From positions 1 through 64,000 of the forward strand of contig NZ_JBHRSJ010000036.1 in the NCBI RefSeq assembly GCF_042643485.1: a DNA stretch of 64,000 nucleotides. The letters run 5' to 3'. The DNA comes from Azotobacter bryophylli. GTDB lineage: Bacteria; Pseudomonadota; Gammaproteobacteria; Pseudomonadales; Pseudomonadaceae. This document shows, in pieces, positions 33,336 through 40,780 of this stretch. The position numbers and the translations under genes are program-made. Position 1 is the stretch's first letter. Every line of letters starts with the position of its first letter. The notes under the pieces were generated by a model. It had not been told where the DNA came from. It worked only from the letters and a program-made list of their open reading frames with translations, and did not search any database.

Positions 33336-33358
33336 AAAAAGGCCCGCACGCGGCGGGC
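33336..33358 (-). terminator. Terminator upstream of the holin gene
   Basis: Minus strand GCCCGC-CGCGT-GCGGGC then CTTTTTATTCC. It stands between the presumed late promoter region and the first late gene, where lambda has tR'. Confidence 0.7.
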
Positions 33359-33668
33359 AATGGCTCTCCCAACGAAAGGAGCGATAGGTGCCGGCTGGCG
33401 CCGGCGGGTGCTGGTGACCAGGGCGGGGAACCCCACAGCACCGGAGAAACGCAAAACCCGGCGCGGGGGCCGGGTTTCGGGGGATCGGGGCGCCGCCTGC
33501 TGCGGTCGCACCTATACAAGAATGACGACTTTTTACCTCCCGATTCCCATGGCAGCAAGCCCCTGCCGCTGCCACCCCCACAAAATCCCCCCAACGTCCC
33601 GGAAAAATCCCCGCAATATCGGACTGCTCCCTCCCTGGCTTGCTCTTCCTTCCCCCGCTGTCCTGTTC

Positions 33669-33695
33669 GTCCCATCCGATCCAATCGGATGGGAC
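33669..33695. repeat. Perfect 12-bp palindrome with GTCCCAT ends
   Basis: GTCCCATCCGAT, CCA, ATCGGATGGGAC: a perfect 12-bp inverted repeat with 3-nt centre. No T tract follows on either strand, so an operator or protein-binding site is likelier than a terminator. Confidence 0.75.
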
Positions 33696-33722
33696 AGCCA
33701 AACGCCTTGATTCGTAAGGCTC

Positions 33723-33844
33723 TGTCCTATGTCCCATCAAATCCCCCCTTATATAGAGGGAGAGGTTAATCACACGCTGCGCGCCCGCGCGTATTCGTTA
33801 CGGGCGCCTATGCGCGCACAGGCGCATTCGCTGGGACATAGGAC
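33723..33844. repeat. 13-bp inverted repeat flanking a 96-bp core
   Basis: GTCCTATGTCCCA at 33723-33735 and its exact complement TGGGACATAGGAC at 33832-33844. The core holds the TATATA box and GC-rich short palindromes (GCGCGCACAGGCGC). Looping by one regulator, or a cos or replication-type site, are possible readings. Confidence 0.7.
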
Positions 33845-33927
33845 GACGCCAGCAAGGGCGCGGCCTGCCCACGTCCCAACCCGCTCCGCTCGATGGGACA
33901 GACGGGACACCGGCAGGCGCGCGCTCC

Positions 33928-34299
33928 TCACGCCGCCATCCTCTGCCGCAGCGCCGCCCGCACGTGCTCGTGCGCCGTGCCCAGCGCCCGGTAGTAGGCG
34001 CTGGTCCCGGAATAGCCCAACGCCCGCGCCTTCTGGGCGGGCGTGCTGAGCGGGTGGTGCAGGTAGTGCTCGTAGACCAGCACCTTCAGATCGTGGCGCA
34101 GCCCGTTGACCACCAGTTCGGTCACCGGGAAGCGCGGATCGTCCAGGCCTCGGGAGCGCTTGGTCGTGGGGATGACCACGCCCTGGCTGTCGATCAGCAT
34201 GCCGAGCGTACAGCGCACGTTGCCGGGGCCCGGGAAGGCTTCACGGATGGCCCGCTGCTCCGCCCAGGCCCGCAGCAGGTCGTCGATCTCCCGGATCAA
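33928..34299 (-). CDS. Q-like late antiterminator candidate
   Basis: 123 residues from TTG 34299, overlapping the primase stop as TTGA with AGGAGGAG just upstream. The C-terminus (STPAQKARALGYSGTSAYYRAL) reads as a helix-turn-helix, and the middle VTELVVNGLRHDLKVLVYEHYL is helical. It is the last gene of the early operon, before the non-coding gap and the terminator-punctuated late operon, which is where lambdoid phages keep Q. No sequence family is recognised with certainty. Confidence 0.55.
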   Translation of the reverse strand: MIREIDDLLRAWAEQRAIREAFPGPGNVRCTLGMLIDSQGVVIPTTKRSRGLDDPRFPVTELVVNGLRHDLKVLVYEHYLHHPLSTPAQKARALGYSGTSAYYRALGTAHEHVRAALRQRMAA

Positions 34300-36509
34300 A
34301 ACGGCTCCTCCTCGACCACAGCCGCCGCTGCTACCCGCCAGCTCTCCGGCCGCTTGTAGCCCCAGGGGCGGACGCCGCTCTTCTTCGAGGCCGCCAGCCG
34401 CTCCCGTCGCCAGCCGAGCCGCTGCATGATGTAGCCGACCCGGATCTGCTCCGGCCGGCCCCAGTGGCCGTAGTCCAGCTTCAGCGCGCCCTGCAGGATG
34501 CGGTCGGCGGTGACGGTCTCGCCCGAGGCTGGGTCCTCCAGCCACTCGCGGATCGGGTATTCCCAGGCATCCACCGTGTAGCGGGCATCCTGCTCCTCGG
34601 CGAACTGGTCGGCCTCCTCCCGCTGCACCCACCAGTACTCGCCGGACTGGTAGCGGAACACCGCCTCAGCCCACAGTTGGTCGCGCAGCTCGCGCAATGC
34701 TTCCAGCTCCACCTTCTGGCAGGTCACCGGCCAGTAGCGCCGGTTGCCGGTGGTGTCCTTCAGGTACTCCTCCTGGTTGGTCGTCCCCGCGAAAACACAC
34801 TGGCGTGGCACGTCCAGAACCCGGCGGCCGTAGCTCTCCCGGTAGGTATCGACGGAGGCGGAGAAGAACTGCTTGGCCCGGGTCGATTCCGCCTTGTTGA
34901 AGCTGTCCAGCTCGCCCAGCTCGATGACCCACTTGCCGCGGATCACCTGAAACCCGTCCTTGTCCCCCAGGTTGAAGGGCGTATCCATGAACCAGTCGCC
35001 GCCCAGGATCGCCAGCGCCGTCGACTTGCCCGCGCCCTGCGCCCCTTCGAGGATCAGCACCGCATCGGCCTTGCAGCCGGGCTCCATCACCCGCGCCACC
35101 GCCGAAATCATCCAGCGCTTGCCCACCTTCATCGTGTAGGGCGACATCGGCACCCCGAAGATCAGCGACAGCCAGCCCTCCAGACGCGGCACCCGGTCCC
35201 ACTCCAGCCCTTTCAGATACTCCCGCACCGGATGGAAGGCATGATCGTTGGCGACCACACTGACCGCCTCGATCACGCCGGCCGCCTTCGTCCGCAGGTT
35301 GTACTGCTCGGCCAGCCACATCACCACCCGCGCATCGTCCAAATCGCTCCACTCCCCGGTGCCGCCGCCATAGGGCGCGGCCCGGCGCTTCACGATCTTC
35401 GAGCTGAAGGCGTTATAGGCAATCACCCCGCTCCAGCGCTCGTCGTTGCCCAGGATCAGCGCCACGTTGAAGGCATGGGCGATCAGCGCGCCCGTCTCGC
35501 TGCGCTGCAGCTTGTCCTTCCAGCCCCCGGCCGCCGGCGGGCGGACCACCGCCAGCACCTGCCGGCGCACCGCCTCCAGCCCCTCGGCCACGTGCAGATC
35601 GTTGAAGTCCGTCCACTTCTCCTCGCGCTCGCCGCCGAACGACGGCGCCACTACCTGGCCGCCGAGAATGGTGGCCGCATTCGTGGCCTTCTCCACGCCG
35701 GGGTTCCAGGCCCCGCCGTTCGGGCGGGTGGTCTTCCAGTCGTCGTCCGCGCAGAAGATCAGCGGCCGGCCCGGGAACTGCTCCCGCAGCACCTTGCCCA
35801 CCGGCAGCAGGTTGCCCGCGTCGAAGGTGATCGCCACCGCGCAACCGGTCGCCATGTGCAGGCTGGCGCCGGTCGCGTAACCCTCGCACACCAGCAGCGG
35901 CTCGCCCGGCTCGGGATGCGGGCCGATCAGATGGAACGCGCCCTCCTTCGCCATGCCGGCCGGCCAGTAGCTCTTGTCCCGGCCCAGCTGCGCCTGCAGC
36001 GCCGGATAGATCACCTGCAGCCCGGCCAGATCGCCCCGGGCGTTGCGCATCGGCACCAACAGCGCCCCGCTGCGCGGCGCATAGCGCACCCCGAAGCCGA
36101 CCACCTGCTTGCGCTGCAGGTAGGGGCTCGCGCCCTTCTCCGCCATTCTCGGCCAGAGCGACGCCGCCCGTTTCGCCGCCCGCCGCGCAGCGTGCTGTTG
36201 CGCCTCGGCGGCCCGGCGCTTCGCCTCCTCCTGGCGGGCGCGCATCAGCTCGCGCTCCTCCTCGGTCAGCTTCACGCCCTTGAGCTTGATCTTCTCCGTC
36301 ACCCCGAGGCGCCAGTTGCCGAAGGCACCGAAAACCAACGTCTCGCCCTTCTCCGTGCAGTACTCGTGGGCGATGTACCAGCCCGTGCGGGCCCGGTCCT
36401 TGTCGCCCTCCGCCTTCACCCGGGTCAGCTTGCCGAAACAGAGCGGCAGCTCGACCGCCAGGCCGAACTGCCGGAACTGATCCAGAACCTCGTCCATTCG
36501 CTCAGCCAT
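34296..36509 (-). CDS. Phage primase-helicase: TOPRIM plus VapE-type helicase
   Basis: 737 residues. Residues about 100-320 are a DnaG-like region with TOPRIM elements (LLVCEGYATG around 205-214 and IFCADDD around 251-257). Residues about 430-640 form a VapE/DUF5906-type SF3-like helicase with Walker A GAQGAGKST at about 489-497, then FNLGDKDGFQVIRGKWVIEL and TNQEEYLKDTTGNRRYWPV. It should load at the phage origin and start replication. It overlaps cII by 8 nt and is followed by the Q-like gene. Confidence 0.92.
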   Translation of the reverse strand: MAERMDEVLDQFRQFGLAVELPLCFGKLTRVKAEGDKDRARTGWYIAHEYCTEKGETLVFGAFGNWRLGVTEKIKLKGVKLTEEERELMRARQEEAKRRAAEAQQHAARRAAKRAASLWPRMAEKGASPYLQRKQVVGFGVRYAPRSGALLVPMRNARGDLAGLQVIYPALQAQLGRDKSYWPAGMAKEGAFHLIGPHPEPGEPLLVCEGYATGASLHMATGCAVAITFDAGNLLPVGKVLREQFPGRPLIFCADDDWKTTRPNGGAWNPGVEKATNAATILGGQVVAPSFGGEREEKWTDFNDLHVAEGLEAVRRQVLAVVRPPAAGGWKDKLQRSETGALIAHAFNVALILGNDERWSGVIAYNAFSSKIVKRRAAPYGGGTGEWSDLDDARVVMWLAEQYNLRTKAAGVIEAVSVVANDHAFHPVREYLKGLEWDRVPRLEGWLSLIFGVPMSPYTMKVGKRWMISAVARVMEPGCKADAVLILEGAQGAGKSTALAILGGDWFMDTPFNLGDKDGFQVIRGKWVIELGELDSFNKAESTRAKQFFSASVDTYRESYGRRVLDVPRQCVFAGTTNQEEYLKDTTGNRRYWPVTCQKVELEALRELRDQLWAEAVFRYQSGEYWWVQREEADQFAEEQDARYTVDAWEYPIREWLEDPASGETVTADRILQGALKLDYGHWGRPEQIRVGYIMQRLGWRRERLAASKKSGVRPWGYKRPESWRVAAAAVVEEEPF

Positions 36510-37023
36510 GGCACGCCTCCGCCTCGCGTTCCAGCATCCGCTCCAGGGCCAGCAGCGCGCCCTGGGTGCGGCGCAGGTGCAGCTTGCACTCGGCGAGTTC
36601 TTCCCGGTCGATGCGGCCGTCGTCGGCCAGGTGGCGGGCGATGGAGTCGGTCAGCGCCGACTGGCGTTGCAGGGTGTCCCCCACCGCCTTGAGCACGCCC
36701 GGCAAGTCCTGCCGCGGGTCGAAGCCCTGCAGCAGTGCGCGCAGGTCCACCCAGGCCGCATCGCCAAAGGCTTCGATCAGCGAATCCAGAATGCGCGGGT
36801 CGCGGGTGGCGGCCGTCACTTCCTCGATCTCGTCCGGGTTCGGCGAGTGCGTGGGCTGGGTCGGGCTCATCTTGTGCTGGAGGGTGGTCGGGTTGCGACC
36901 GTAGATGGCGGCGATGGCCGCAGTGCCGCCGGGGAACTCCCGGCAGGCGTGGTAGAGGGCAAGGCGCAGCGGCAGAATCTCGCGCTGGGCCCGGTCGGCG
37001 CGGCCCGAATCGGCTCGGCTCAT
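36502..37023 (-). CDS. CII-like phage regulatory protein (phage_CII family)
   Basis: 173 residues. LALYHACREFPGGTAAIAAI, then YGRNPTTLQHKMSPTQPTH is the helix-turn-helix core of Phage_CII-type proteins, followed by VTAATRDPRILDSLIEAFG. The C-terminal 80 residues are helical (possible oligomerisation). Its ATG overlaps the stop of the Icd-like ORF (ATGA), so its translation depends on that leader ORF. It may control replication or the lysogeny decision. Confidence 0.82.
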   Translation of the reverse strand: MSRADSGRADRAQREILPLRLALYHACREFPGGTAAIAAIYGRNPTTLQHKMSPTQPTHSPNPDEIEEVTAATRDPRILDSLIEAFGDAAWVDLRALLQGFDPRQDLPGVLKAVGDTLQRQSALTDSIARHLADDGRIDREELAECKLHLRRTQGALLALERMLEREAEACHG

Positions 37024-37229
37024 GGCAGTAATCCCCGAAGTCTGCCAGTGCCGCGGCGCAGGAGCTCTGGTAAAGTCACGCCGTGGTCACTCGCAAGGTG
37101 GTCATAGGCAGGCGGCGGCTCTGTGGTGGAAAGGCCGCCTGCGCCCCCGATGGCGAGGCGCTCGCTCCGCGAACGCCCCGCCGTTACAGCCAGCGGCTCT
37201 GTGGTGGAAAGGCTGGCAACCCGGGGCAT
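37020..37229 (-). CDS. Icd-like small leader ORF between cro and cII
   Basis: 69 codons from ATG 37229 to TGA 37022-37020, overlapping the cII start as ATGA. The peptide carries SLSTTEP at residues 6-12 and again GLSTTEP at about 32-38. I associate STTEP-bearing phage peptides with annotated 'host cell division inhibitor Icd-like' proteins of C4-regulated loci. The repeats arise because both hairpin loops of the opposite-strand RNA lie inside this frame. It may be a real toxin or a translated regulatory leader. Confidence 0.5.
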   Translation of the reverse strand: MPRVASLSTTEPLAVTAGRSRSERLAIGGAGGLSTTEPPPAYDHLASDHGVTLPELLRRGTGRLRGLLP

Positions 37230-37360
37230 CCGTGCCCCGGTCAGGTGCCCGGACCCGACGAGTGTACGTGGTGTGCTCCCGTCGGGCTCGATGCACCGCC
37301 CGGAGCCCTTGTGGTGAGGGCTTCGGGCAGCGGGCGGCTGGTTAGGCCGCCCGTTTTTTT
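37108..37360 (+). ncRNA. Candidate C4-like antisense immunity RNA
   Basis: On the plus strand, hairpin 1 (37108-37142) has a 9-bp perfect stem and hairpin 2 (37189-37217) a 6-bp perfect stem. The stems differ in sequence but both hold the same 17-nt loop GGCTCTGTGGTGGAAAG. Hairpin 3 (37298-37328) has an 11-bp stem and loop TTGTGGTGA, and the terminator at 37331-37360 ends the unit. Bases 37118-37130 are complementary for 13 nt to the 5' leader of the 40601 operon. The RNA is fully antisense to the Icd-like/cII leader. The 5' end and promoter are not identified. Confidence 0.45.
37331..37360 (+). terminator. Plus-strand terminator between the Icd-like region and cro
   Basis: CGGGCGGC, 7-nt loop, GCCGCCCG, then seven T. 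The T tract exists only on the plus strand, opposite to cro and cII, so it ends a plus-strand transcript that must start before it. Confidence 0.8.
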
Positions 37361-37598
37361 ATGCGGCGGCGATCGAATCGGCCGGCACCGGGAAAAGCTC
37401 GGGCAGATCGGGGCGCAGCTCGTGGGCCTGGACGGCACCGTCGGTGGCGCGCACAACGGCGGGAACACGCTCGGCGGGAACGCCCCGCTTTTTCCATTGA
37501 GAAACAGCCATCGGGCTTACTCCCAGCTTGCGAGCTAATGCACGTCCACCGCCGGCCACCCGGATAGCTCTCTCCAAGGCTGAATCAGTCATAAACAT
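37359..37598 (-). CDS. Cro-like helix-turn-helix protein (YdaS/Cro type)
   Basis: 79 residues (77 if ATG 37592 is used). LERAIRVAGGGRALARKLGVSPMAVSQWKKRGVPAERV is a clear YdaS/Cro-type helix-turn-helix at about 8-45. It is the first gene of the leftward early operon, divergent from CI across a 68-bp operator region. It is expected to repress CI and later its own promoter. Its stop codon abuts the plus-strand terminator. Confidence 0.85.
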   Translation of the reverse strand: MFMTDSALERAIRVAGGGRALARKLGVSPMAVSQWKKRGVPAERVPAVVRATDGAVQAHELRPDLPELFPVPADSIAAA

Positions 37599-37652
37599 TC
37601 CGTATACAAGAAAAGCATGTGTACACGCTACGTTTATTTACACGGAATGTCT
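37593..37652. promoter_or_regulatory. CI/Cro operator region
   Basis: Two similar 15-mers point toward each other: AAACATTCCGTATAC at 37593-37607 and AGACATTCCGTGTAA (minus strand, 37638-37652). Between them is the palindrome GTGTACAC. The divergent starts of cro and CI flank it, so both promoters must lie here. Related 15-mers recur at 40526-40540 and 40551-40565. Confidence 0.7.
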
Positions 37653-37666
37653 ACCCCCTAAACTCG

Positions 37667-38440
37667 ATGTTTATGAATATTTCCGGAAAACGCCTTCGTG
37701 ATCTTCTTGACGCGCGAGGCATCGCCTACCGAGATTTCGCCACAGCAATGGGCGTAGAACCTCAGCACGTCAACAACTGGTTCAACCGGGGCATTCCCAA
37801 GGCCCGAATCTTCAAGGTTGCCGACCATCTTCAAGTAGATGCACGGTGGCTGGCTGATGGCGAGAAAGACAGCCCCCCCAATCAGCAGCCCTGCACTTCA
37901 GCGAGCGGACAGTCAACGCCGGTAGAAGCGGGAAGCAAGGTCCATCTTGAGCCCTTGTCTCCATGGGATGACGGTACGCCTCTAGATGACGACGAGGTAG
38001 AGATTCCCTTGTACAAGGAAGTCGAACTCGCGGCCGGCAGCGGTCGTACTGCTGTGCGGGAAATAGAGGACCGTAAGCTCAGGTTTTCCTATGCCACCAT
38101 GCGCTCAGCTGGCGTTAGCCCCTCCCAAGCCGTATGCGCTACCGTCTCGGGCAACAGCATGGAGCCCCTGATTATGAACGGTGCCACTATCGGCTTGGAT
38201 CGTAGTATCACTCATGTCATCGATGGCGAGATTTACGCCCTGGAGCACGACGGTATGCTACGAGTGAAGTTCCTCTACCGCCTGCCTGGAGGTGGCATCC
38301 GCCTGCGCAGCTTCAATCGGGAGGAACACCAGGACGAGGACTATAATCTTCAGCAGCAGCAGGACCAGCAAATCCGCATCTTAGGCCGGGTATTCTGGTG
38401 GTCAACGGTGCGGCCGCTGAAATCGGGACCGTTGATTTGA
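37667..38440 (+). CDS. CI-type repressor with S24 autoprotease domain
   Basis: 257 residues from ATG 37667 (ATG 37673 also possible). N-terminal helix-turn-helix (YRDFATAMGVEPQHVNNWFN) at about 20-45. The C-terminal peptidase S24 domain has Ser164 in SGNSMEPL and Lys201 in LRVKFLY, with a likely Ala-Gly cleavage point at about 123-124. RecA-stimulated self-cleavage would induce the prophage. An upstream extension to 37619 runs through the operator and is rejected. Confidence 0.93.
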   Translation: MFMNISGKRLRDLLDARGIAYRDFATAMGVEPQHVNNWFNRGIPKARIFKVADHLQVDARWLADGEKDSPPNQQPCTSASGQSTPVEAGSKVHLEPLSPWDDGTPLDDDEVEIPLYKEVELAAGSGRTAVREIEDRKLRFSYATMRSAGVSPSQAVCATVSGNSMEPLIMNGATIGLDRSITHVIDGEIYALEHDGMLRVKFLYRLPGGGIRLRSFNREEHQDEDYNLQQQQDQQIRILGRVFWWSTVRPLKSGPLI

Positions 38441-38533
38441 CGAGATGCCTCACGCACATTGCACTCGTTCTTACTTAAAAAAAGCCTCCATTCCTTGCTG
38501 CCAAGGATAAAAAAGAAGCCTATTTAGGAGGAC

Positions 38534-38716
38534 ATGCAGTACTTCTCGATCGACCCGGACCATGCTTTATTTATACTTTTGCATGATCTCACAATTAATC
38601 CCTCGAATAACTTACCTAGACAGAAACATGTCATCCGAAAACAAAATGAATTTAATATTAGAGTTTCGAAAAATACTATATGGCGACAAACAAGAAAGCA
38701 CCAGAAAAAAGAATGA
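38534..38716 (+). CDS. Possible short ORF with strong Shine-Dalgarno upstream of the Shedu gene
   Basis: 60 codons starting two nt after AGGAGGA (38526-38532). It overlaps the start of the DUF4263 gene in another frame. The peptide has no recognisable feature. It could be a leader peptide that modulates translation of the nuclease. The tight spacing argues against efficient initiation. Confidence 0.25.
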   Translation: MQYFSIDPDHALFILLHDLTINPSNNLPRQKHVIRKQNEFNIRVSKNTIWRQTRKHQKKE

Positions 38717-40316
38717 CAGGGGAAATGAAAACGCCATCCAAGAATTTATGGAAAAACACTCAGAACTAATACCAACACCCCACCTAACTCCTGGCGGAAT
38801 ATTCTGCAACACTGTAATTTCAAAATATCAAATCTCCAAGAACCTTATCACTGACTTCGCCTATATCTCTATACTATCAGGCAACGTACACATAACACTG
38901 ATTGAGCTTGAGAGCTCCACGAAAAAGATCTTCCTCAAGAACAATACCCAAGGATTCCATAGCGATTTTACATCGGCATTTTACCAGGTAAATAGCTGGA
39001 GGCGCTATTTAACAAACTATAAAGAAAAGGCTGATCCTCTTAAGGATCTTAAATGTTTCCTTCCCGAGGAGATCAGAAACCACGCCCCTCGAATCAATTA
39101 TTTATTAATCATCTCCGGCGCCTTACCCACCGGACAAGAGTATCGACAAACTCTGGAGAGCCACAGCCAATCAATAAATATTGATATATGGACTTATGAA
39201 GACATTATATCTGCACTTCCCTATAGCACTGGAAAGAAAAATATTCTTTCCAAAGCCAGCAACCAACTCATTGTAAAGCACCTTAGCAGGGCACATAGGG
39301 GCTTACTGGATAACATGACTCCAGCAACACTTACCTTCGGCCCTGAAACCATAAAATCACTTGATACGCAAACCAAAGAGCAAGTCAAGTTATGGCAGCA
39401 AAACCGCCCCCCTAAGACTGACCCATGGAAAGTTAAAGCTTTAGGCCGTTATGGTGACCGTGGTAGCTCCACCTCCCTTGACACCGAACAACAAATGGAG
39501 GCTTTTATAAGATCCTCAAATTGTTGCGAGTGGCCGGGGTGCGAGAATCGATTATTTAATGGATTTGATTCTTTTGAAGGCAGTTTCATAACACACAAAT
39601 ATCAGGTGCTCAGCCTATTTTCGCCATATTTTGTTTCAGAGACAGAAAGATACAGGAATGAGTATAAAACTAAAGCATATTGTATAAACCACACCAACTA
39701 CTTACCACTGGACAATCATGGCTTCTCCACGCTCCCTCCTGATCCTGCCACCTGTCATCAAGAGAGACAGGCATTCGACGTTGAAATAGACTCCTTGGCC
39801 AGGAAGGCGATATTAAGGTATTTGATTCAGCACTGCCTACCTAAAAATTTATTAGGACTAGGCTCGACCCATGAATTTTCTGATATTGAAGTTTACAAGG
39901 CGACCACCAACTGGCTTATGGCCATGATTGATATCCAAGGGTATTACAGGGAAATGTATCTCTACCTATTCTATTCTGCGAATTTTAAATACAATGAATG
40001 TTATGTAAATCCGTACAGAGCTGTAAATAGCGAAGTCTTTTCCAGCTTCAACCCAGCCAGATACTCTAGAATACTACTTAATGAGTACTCTTTGTTAGTT
40101 GGTGCCATAAACGATCATGATCACACCATGGCAAGCTGGCAATTGAGAACCAGCACTGAAAGTGGAATAAAACTAAACAGCGTATTTCATGCCATTCAAC
40201 AATCATTCACTCAACAAGAGTTAGCTTGGATGCTTAATCGGAGGAATCTTAAGAGAATTGAAAACACTAACTATGCGCAAACATTAGATCTTCTGCCATA
40301 CTGGCTAGAGGGGTAA
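38628..40316 (+). CDS. DUF4263 (Shedu-type) anti-phage nuclease candidate
   Basis: 562 residues from ATG 38628; ATG 38562 would add 22 mostly hydrophobic residues and ATG 38646 would remove six. The DUF4263 nuclease core lies in the first 150 residues: AIQEFMEKHSELIP, TDFAYISILSGN with its Asp, ITLIELESS with the Glu, then GFHSDFTSAFYQVNSWRRYL. The remainder is a long unassigned domain with CCEWPGCENR and later Cys/His residues that could bind zinc. Strongly AT-rich. Its place just after CI, where lysogenic-conversion genes sit, suggests expression from the prophage to exclude other phages. Confidence 0.75.
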   Translation: MSSENKMNLILEFRKILYGDKQESTRKKNDRGNENAIQEFMEKHSELIPTPHLTPGGIFCNTVISKYQISKNLITDFAYISILSGNVHITLIELESSTKKIFLKNNTQGFHSDFTSAFYQVNSWRRYLTNYKEKADPLKDLKCFLPEEIRNHAPRINYLLIISGALPTGQEYRQTLESHSQSINIDIWTYEDIISALPYSTGKKNILSKASNQLIVKHLSRAHRGLLDNMTPATLTFGPETIKSLDTQTKEQVKLWQQNRPPKTDPWKVKALGRYGDRGSSTSLDTEQQMEAFIRSSNCCEWPGCENRLFNGFDSFEGSFITHKYQVLSLFSPYFVSETERYRNEYKTKAYCINHTNYLPLDNHGFSTLPPDPATCHQERQAFDVEIDSLARKAILRYLIQHCLPKNLLGLGSTHEFSDIEVYKATTNWLMAMIDIQGYYREMYLYLFYSANFKYNECYVNPYRAVNSEVFSSFNPARYSRILLNEYSLLVGAINDHDHTMASWQLRTSTESGIKLNSVFHAIQQSFTQQELAWMLNRRNLKRIENTNYAQTLDLLPYWLEG

Positions 40317-40525
40317 AAAGATACTAGAGACTAATAATTCAAAAATCCTAACAACCACCTTTTCAAGTTTTTACAAATAGTACTGTAGGCAATACAGTGC
40401 GTAAACAGCGCAATCATAATAATAAAAGTTATTGCCAGCTTGTCGTAGAGAGCGCTGATTCTCCTGCCCCCGCGGTACTCAAACCCCGCGTCGCCGAGGT
40501 TTGAATGCATTTGAAAAGGATGAAT
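40317..40525. other. AT-rich non-coding stretch after the Shedu gene
   Basis: About 210 bp, AT-rich, without a gene. No good terminator for the Shedu transcript is visible, apart from a weak CCCCCGCGGTACTC / GAGTACCGCGGGGG-type pairing (CCCGCGG core near 40470). The regulatory sites of the next operon start at 40526. Confidence 0.45.
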
Positions 40526-40566
40526 AAACATTCAGTGTTGACCGAAAAATAAACATTAGGTTTAAT
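40526..40566 (+). promoter_or_regulatory. Sigma-70 promoter with CI-like operators for the 40601 operon
   Basis: -35 TTGACC (40538-40543), 17-bp spacer, -10 TTTAAT (40561-40566). AAACATTCAGTGTTG (40526-40540) overlaps the -35 and AAACATTAGGTTTAA (40551-40565) covers spacer and -10. Both resemble the operator 15-mers beside CI (shared AAACATT and GT). Predicted transcription start is near 40573. Confidence 0.7.
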
Positions 40567-40568
40567 TA

Positions 40569-40595
40569 CCTCATCTCTCCACCACAGAGCTGAGG
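40569..40595 (+). promoter_or_regulatory. Leader motif complementary to the C4-like RNA loop
   Basis: TCCACCACAGAGC (40578-40590) is the exact complement of the ncRNA loop (37118-37130). It is flanked by CCTCA and TGAGG, which can pair. GAGG (40592-40595) is the only Shine-Dalgarno for ATG 40601, so pairing next to it could block or expose ribosome binding. With a start near 40573, the leader begins almost at this motif. Confidence 0.55.
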
Positions 40596-40600
40596 CCCAC

Positions 40601-40780
40601 ATGCACACCGCCACCCTGCACGTCCATCCGGCGTGCGCTTCCAACCGCCAGTTAATCGAGCGCCTTCAGGCCGCGACCGGCCGTCTCGTCGTCGTCCGCG
40701 GCGGCAAGCCCAGGCTCAGCGAGCGCAAGACGCCCCTGCCCGCCCCCTTCGACCCGAACGACGGAGGGTTCGCCGCATGA
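40601..40780 (+). CDS. Small first protein of the CI-controlled rightward operon
   Basis: 59 residues, basic, no family recognised (QLIERLQAATGRLVVVRGGK is the most ordered part). Its translation start is the direct target of the leader motif. The stop overlaps the next start as ATGA, so repressing this gene would reduce the following genes through coupling. Confidence 0.65.
   Translation: MHTATLHVHPACASNRQLIERLQAATGRLVVVRGGKPRLSERKTPLPAPFDPNDGGFAA

Larger units (their letters stand above)
33359..33927. promoter_or_regulatory. Late control region (about 570 bp non-coding)
   Basis: No credible gene lies between the Q-like gene and the holin. The only AT-rich core is TTATATA (33748-33754), which reads TATATAA on the minus strand and could be the -10 of a late promoter; I found no convincing -35. 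Around it are several GTCCCAT boxes and two strong inverted repeats (next two entries). A terminator follows before the holin. This is the expected place for a Q-type antitermination system and perhaps cos. Confidence 0.5.

Noticed and set aside
33294..33710. 138-codon plus-strand frame in the late control region
   Set aside because: Basic low-complexity peptide overlapping holin on the other strand and the palindromes; no ribosome site.
34464..36692. 742-codon plus-strand open frame
   Set aside because: It lies exactly opposite the primase-helicase gene, is Leu/His/Arg-rich without motifs, and has no ribosome site. It is a shadow caused by high GC.
37083..37538. Plus-strand frame with repeated RLCGGKA peptides
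   Set aside because: The repeated peptide simply reflects the two identical hairpin loops; no ribosome site, and the frame runs through the terminator and over cro.
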